Source: Bifidobacterium biavatii DSM 23969 | GTDB taxonomy: Bacteria > Actinomycetota > Actinomycetes > Actinomycetales > Bifidobacteriaceae | Direction of reading: 5' to 3' | DNA length: 64,000 bases | NCBI RefSeq assembly: GCF_000741165.1 | Contig: NZ_JGYN01000030.1 | Location: 186,001-250,000 of the forward strand | Part shown: one piece after another, positions 61,593 through 64,000 of the stretch | Numbering within the stretch: position 1 is the stretch's first letter | Layout of the letters: every line of letters begins with the position of its first letter | The notes under the pieces: model-generated | Seen by the model: only the letters and a program-made list of their open reading frames with translations | Database searches by the model: none | What the model was told of the DNA's origin: nothing | Position numbers and translations under genes: made by a program

Positions 61593-63470
61593 ATGGCAGA
61601 CACGCGACACACCGAAGAAAATCATCCCGACACGCACCCCTCCTGGCTGGCAGACGCCGTATTCTACGAAATCTATCCGCAGAGCTACGCCGACTCCAAC
61701 AGCGACGGCATCGGCGACATCCAAGGCATCATCGGCAAGCTCGACTACATCGCCGGCCTCGGCTGCAACGCGCTGTGGATCAACCCGTGCTACGACTCGC
61801 CGTTCAAGGACGCGGGCTACGACGTGCGCGACTACACGCGCGTCGCCGACCGCTACGGCACCAACGACGACCTGATCGCACTGTTCGCCGCCGCGCACGA
61901 ACGCGGCATCCGCGTCCTGCTCGACCTCGTCCCCGGTCACACCAGCGAGGAGCACGCCTGGTTCCGCGCCTCCGCCCAGCCCGACCCCGCCGATCGACAC
62001 CTGCCCGCCGCGCAACGCACAGCCTCGGCCCCCTCGGCTGAGGGGCCGAACCGTACAGAAAACGCCGGAGGCGTTTTTAGGCGAGGACGAGGCGACAGCC
62101 GAGTCAACAAAACGGCCGAAGGCTCCGCAATTGCAGGATCTGTCAGCGCAGCTGACTGGGGGAGCGTCACACCTAACAACGCCTCGAATACCGGCTCCCC
62201 CAGCTTGTCCGAACGCTACATCTGGACCGACTCGTGGATCGCCGGCGGCGACGGGCTGCCGTTCATCGGCGGCGAAACCGACCGCGACGGCACCTATATC
62301 CTGAACTTCTTCAAATGCCAGCCCGCACTCAACTACGGATTCGCGCACCCCCACCAGCCATGGCAGAAGCCGGCGCTCGGCCCGGACGCGCTGGCCACCT
62401 GCGACGCGATGGTCGACGTGATGCGCTTCTGGCTCTCCCGCGGCGCCGACGGCTTCCGCGTGGACATGGCCGACAGCCTCGTCAAGCACGACGAGAACGG
62501 CAAGCCGTTCACCATCCGCACGTGGCAGTACATGTTCTCCAAGATCCGCACCGAATTCCCGAACGCCGCGTTCGTGGCCGAATGGGGCCGCCCGCACGAG
62601 TCGATGCAGGCCGGATTCGACATGGACTTCTACCTCGACTGGCGCTGGGACGGCAATCCGAACGGCTACAACATGCTGCTGCGCAACACCGACACGCCGC
62701 TCGCGCACGACGGCGATCTGAGCTACTTCAACGCCGATTCGGGCACATCGATCAAGCCGTTCCTCGACCAGTACCTGCCGCAGCTGGCCGACGCACACCG
62801 GGCCGGCGGCTACTTCGACCTCATCACATGCAACCACGACACGCTGCGCACCGCCCAGCGCCTGACCGAACGCGAGCGCACGATCGCGTACGCGACGCTC
62901 ATGACCATGCCCGGCTGCCCGTTCCTGTATTACGGCGACGAAATCGGCATGCGGTACCGTCCGCTGCCCACCAAGGAGGGCGGCTACACGCGCACCGGCA
63001 GCCGCACGCCGATGCAGTGGGACGCCGCACTGCCGAACCTCGGCTTCTCCGACGCGCCGGCCGAAGCGCTGTATCTGCCGGTCGACCCGGCCGACGATGC
63101 GCCTACGGTCGCCGCAGCCGAGGCCGATCCGGATTCGCTGCTGTCGACGATCCGTACGCTGCTCGCACTGCGTCACGCGACGCCCGCGCTGCACGCCGAC
63201 GCCGATTTCGACGTGCTGGCCGGGCGCGACGGCGGACGCGCGTTCGCATATCGGCGCACAGCCGCGGCCTCGGTCGGCGGCACGGTGACTGGCGACGATT
63301 CGATGACCGGCGATTCGGTGATCGTGGCGATGAACCCGGGCCGCGAAACAACCACGCTCGGCCTGCCCGCCGACGCGGCCGGCCGCGATCTTGCGTTCGC
63401 CGTCGGTGCCCCGTCACTGGACGGCGCCGCGCTCACGCTTCCGGCGCAGTCGTTCGTGATCCTCCGTTGA
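61593..63470 (+). CDS. Intracellular GH13 alpha-glucosidase-like enzyme with in-frame repeat insertion
   Basis: A 625-residue cytoplasmic alpha-glycosidase. Landmarks: VFYEIYPQSYADSNSDGIGDIQGI (residues 19-42), GCNALWINPCYDSP, LLDLVPGHTSEEHAWFR (region I, about 110), GFRVDMADSLV with the nucleophile Asp (about 290), FVAEWGRPHES with the catalytic Glu (about 330) and TCNHDTLRTA with the third acid (about 415). Residues about 147-193 derive from an interspersed repeat (62030-62172) placed between AWFRASAQ and RYIWTDSW in domain B. The frame stays open, and all catalytic residues are kept. Typical relatives are about 550-580 residues. The exact substrate (maltose, isomaltose or other) is not clear. 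Divergent from malE. Confidence 0.9.
   Translation: MADTRHTEENHPDTHPSWLADAVFYEIYPQSYADSNSDGIGDIQGIIGKLDYIAGLGCNALWINPCYDSPFKDAGYDVRDYTRVADRYGTNDDLIALFAAAHERGIRVLLDLVPGHTSEEHAWFRASAQPDPADRHLPAAQRTASAPSAEGPNRTENAGGVFRRGRGDSRVNKTAEGSAIAGSVSAADWGSVTPNNASNTGSPSLSERYIWTDSWIAGGDGLPFIGGETDRDGTYILNFFKCQPALNYGFAHPHQPWQKPALGPDALATCDAMVDVMRFWLSRGADGFRVDMADSLVKHDENGKPFTIRTWQYMFSKIRTEFPNAAFVAEWGRPHESMQAGFDMDFYLDWRWDGNPNGYNMLLRNTDTPLAHDGDLSYFNADSGTSIKPFLDQYLPQLADAHRAGGYFDLITCNHDTLRTAQRLTERERTIAYATLMTMPGCPFLYYGDEIGMRYRPLPTKEGGYTRTGSRTPMQWDAALPNLGFSDAPAEALYLPVDPADDAPTVAAAEADPDSLLSTIRTLLALRHATPALHADADFDVLAGRDGGRAFAYRRTAAASVGGTVTGDDSMTGDSVIVAMNPGRETTTLGLPADAAGRDLAFAVGAPSLDGAALTLPAQSFVILR
62030..62172 (-). repeat. 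Two-hairpin interspersed repeat, long form, inside the GH13 gene (copy 12)
   Basis: Begins GGCCCCCTCGGCTGAGGGGCC, shown here by its hairpin, then an AACGCCGGAGGCGTTT hairpin, TTAGGCGAGGACGAGGCGAC, GCAATTGCAGG, and ends CTGTCAGCGCAGCTGACTGG-GGGAGCGTC. The block order matches the reverse complement of 14322-14462. It adds about 47 codons without a stop or frameshift. Confidence 0.82.
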
Positions 63471-63471
63471 C

Positions 63472-63600
63472 GTGTGGGCATAATCGGTACATTATGCATG
63501 CAGAATTGTGGGCATAGGCGGTATATCTAGCTGATCGTGGGCATGGACGGTCCATTACGAGGGCTTTTCGGCCCCGTATATGTACCGTCTATGCCCACAC
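63472..63600. repeat. Repeat cluster with unit GTGGGCATAGACGGTACA, family B (copy 2)
   Basis: Forward units start (GTGGG) at 63474, 63508 and 63537; one inverted unit (GCCCAC) is at 63593. Spacings 34, 29 and 56 bp equal those at 52656-52780. The cluster starts right after the GH13 stop. Two direct copies of ATATGTCGCCCATGGTCGG follow at about 63603 and 63662. Confidence 0.8.
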
Positions 63601-63734
63601 CCATATGTCGCCCATGGTCGGGGGAGATCGATGACGGTCGGCAGGCTGATTTCGGCAGCGACATATGTCGCCCATGGTCGGAGGGGGATCTATTCCGGCC
63701 ACGTGTCGACCAGATCGGGCACGTTCATCGGCAG

Positions 63735-63862
63735 TTCCACTCGGCAATCGGCTCAGCGGTTCCACTCGGCAATCCCACTCGGCAGTCGGCTCAGCGGTTC
63801 CACTCGGCAATCCCACTCGGCAGTCGGCTCGGCGGTTCCACTCGGCAGACGGTTCGGCAGTC
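63735..63862. repeat. Tandem repeat, 38-bp period
   Basis: Units built from GCGGTTCCACTCGGCAATCC and CACTCGGCAGTCGGCTC start at 63756, 63794 and 63832, with a truncated first unit. GC-rich; frames across it look non-coding. Confidence 0.8.
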
Positions 63863-63881
63863 GCCCGAAGAAACACCGGGA

Positions 63882-63910
63882 TTGCAAACGATGTCAAGAC
63901 ATTGTATGCT
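63882..63910 (+). promoter_or_regulatory. Candidate promoter reading out of the window
   Basis: TTGCAA (63882-63887) and TATGCT (63905-63910) are separated by 17 bp. The -35 overlaps TTGCAAACG, a half-site like those of the malE/GH13 operators. No gene start can be fixed in the last 90 bp. Confidence 0.35.
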
Positions 63911-64000
63911 GGGCGAAGCAACGTTTTTCGCCAAGTTGGAGCCTCTTATCGCATAGACCGGCCCAACTTGGCGGCATACGATCGCAACGACGCGCCAGCA

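Noticed and set aside
63537..63956. Small plus-strand frame after the GH13 gene
   Set aside because: It covers the family B cluster and the 38-bp tandem repeat, with composition imposed by the repeats.

Overview
The window reads as high-GC actinobacterial chromosome, most likely a Bifidobacterium. The case rests on gene content: many LacI-family regulators beside glycosidase genes, a GH127 beta-L-arabinofuranosidase, a large secreted amylopullulanase, a urease plus urtABCDE set as in B. longum subsp. infantis, and an HspR-controlled dnaK-grpE-dnaJ-hspR operon with HAIR operators. No rRNA, tRNA, phage, transposase or CRISPR array was seen.

Layout. 1-6.3 kb: urease locus. The accessory genes ureE (5' end outside the window), ureF, ureG and ureD lie on + and converge on ureC and a fused ureAB on -. 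6.6-10.3 kb: an MFS-type membrane protein, a small hypothetical gene and an orphan family 5 solute-binding lipoprotein. 10.7-13.2 kb: an AAA/DUF4143-type ATPase and hsp20, each preceded by a nearly identical HAIR-containing sequence. 13.5-18.9 kb: urtABCDE urea ABC transporter (-). 19.1-24.7 kb: upp, then a ugpA-ugpE-ugpB type glycerol-3-phosphate importer and a glycerophosphodiester phosphodiesterase. 24.9-37.1 kb: an arabinoside-like locus with two LacI regulators, a roughly 1050-residue putative glycosidase, an LplA-like binding protein, a GPH sugar transporter and GH127. 37.1-39.9 kb: ABC1/UbiB kinase, a small phasin-like protein and a HAD phosphatase. 40.3-44.8 kb: dnaK operon. 45-63.5 kb: starch and maltodextrin locus with the bifunctional amylopullulanase, its LacI regulator, a TraX-like protein, a HAD hydrolase, an intracellular pullulanase, MalEFG and a GH13 glucosidase.

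The genes form clear modules. Urea is imported by UrtABCDE and hydrolysed by urease matured by UreDEFG. Extracellular alpha-glucans are cut by the amylopullulanase, imported by MalEFG and finished by pullulanase and GH13 inside; a shared palindrome (TGCNAACGTTNGCA) in the apu, lacI and malE/GH13 promoter regions suggests one LacI regulon. No transporter ATPase gene accompanies the ugp, mal or LplA-like genes, so a shared ATPase encoded elsewhere is probably used.

The most unusual content is non-coding. (a) Three nested palindromes of about 180-200 bp (3.5, 13.2 and 40.1 kb) have different unit sequences but the same 42-bp spacing on both arms. (b) A second repeat family with unit GTGGGCATAGACGGTACA has identical 34/29/56-bp geometry at 52.7 and 63.5 kb. 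(c) Two consensus parS (ParB) sites 52 bp apart lie inside the putative glycosidase gene. (d) A two-hairpin repeat is scattered through the window, and one long copy is inserted in frame in the GH13 gene. (e) A 4 x about 104-bp tandem array lies at 31.5 kb.
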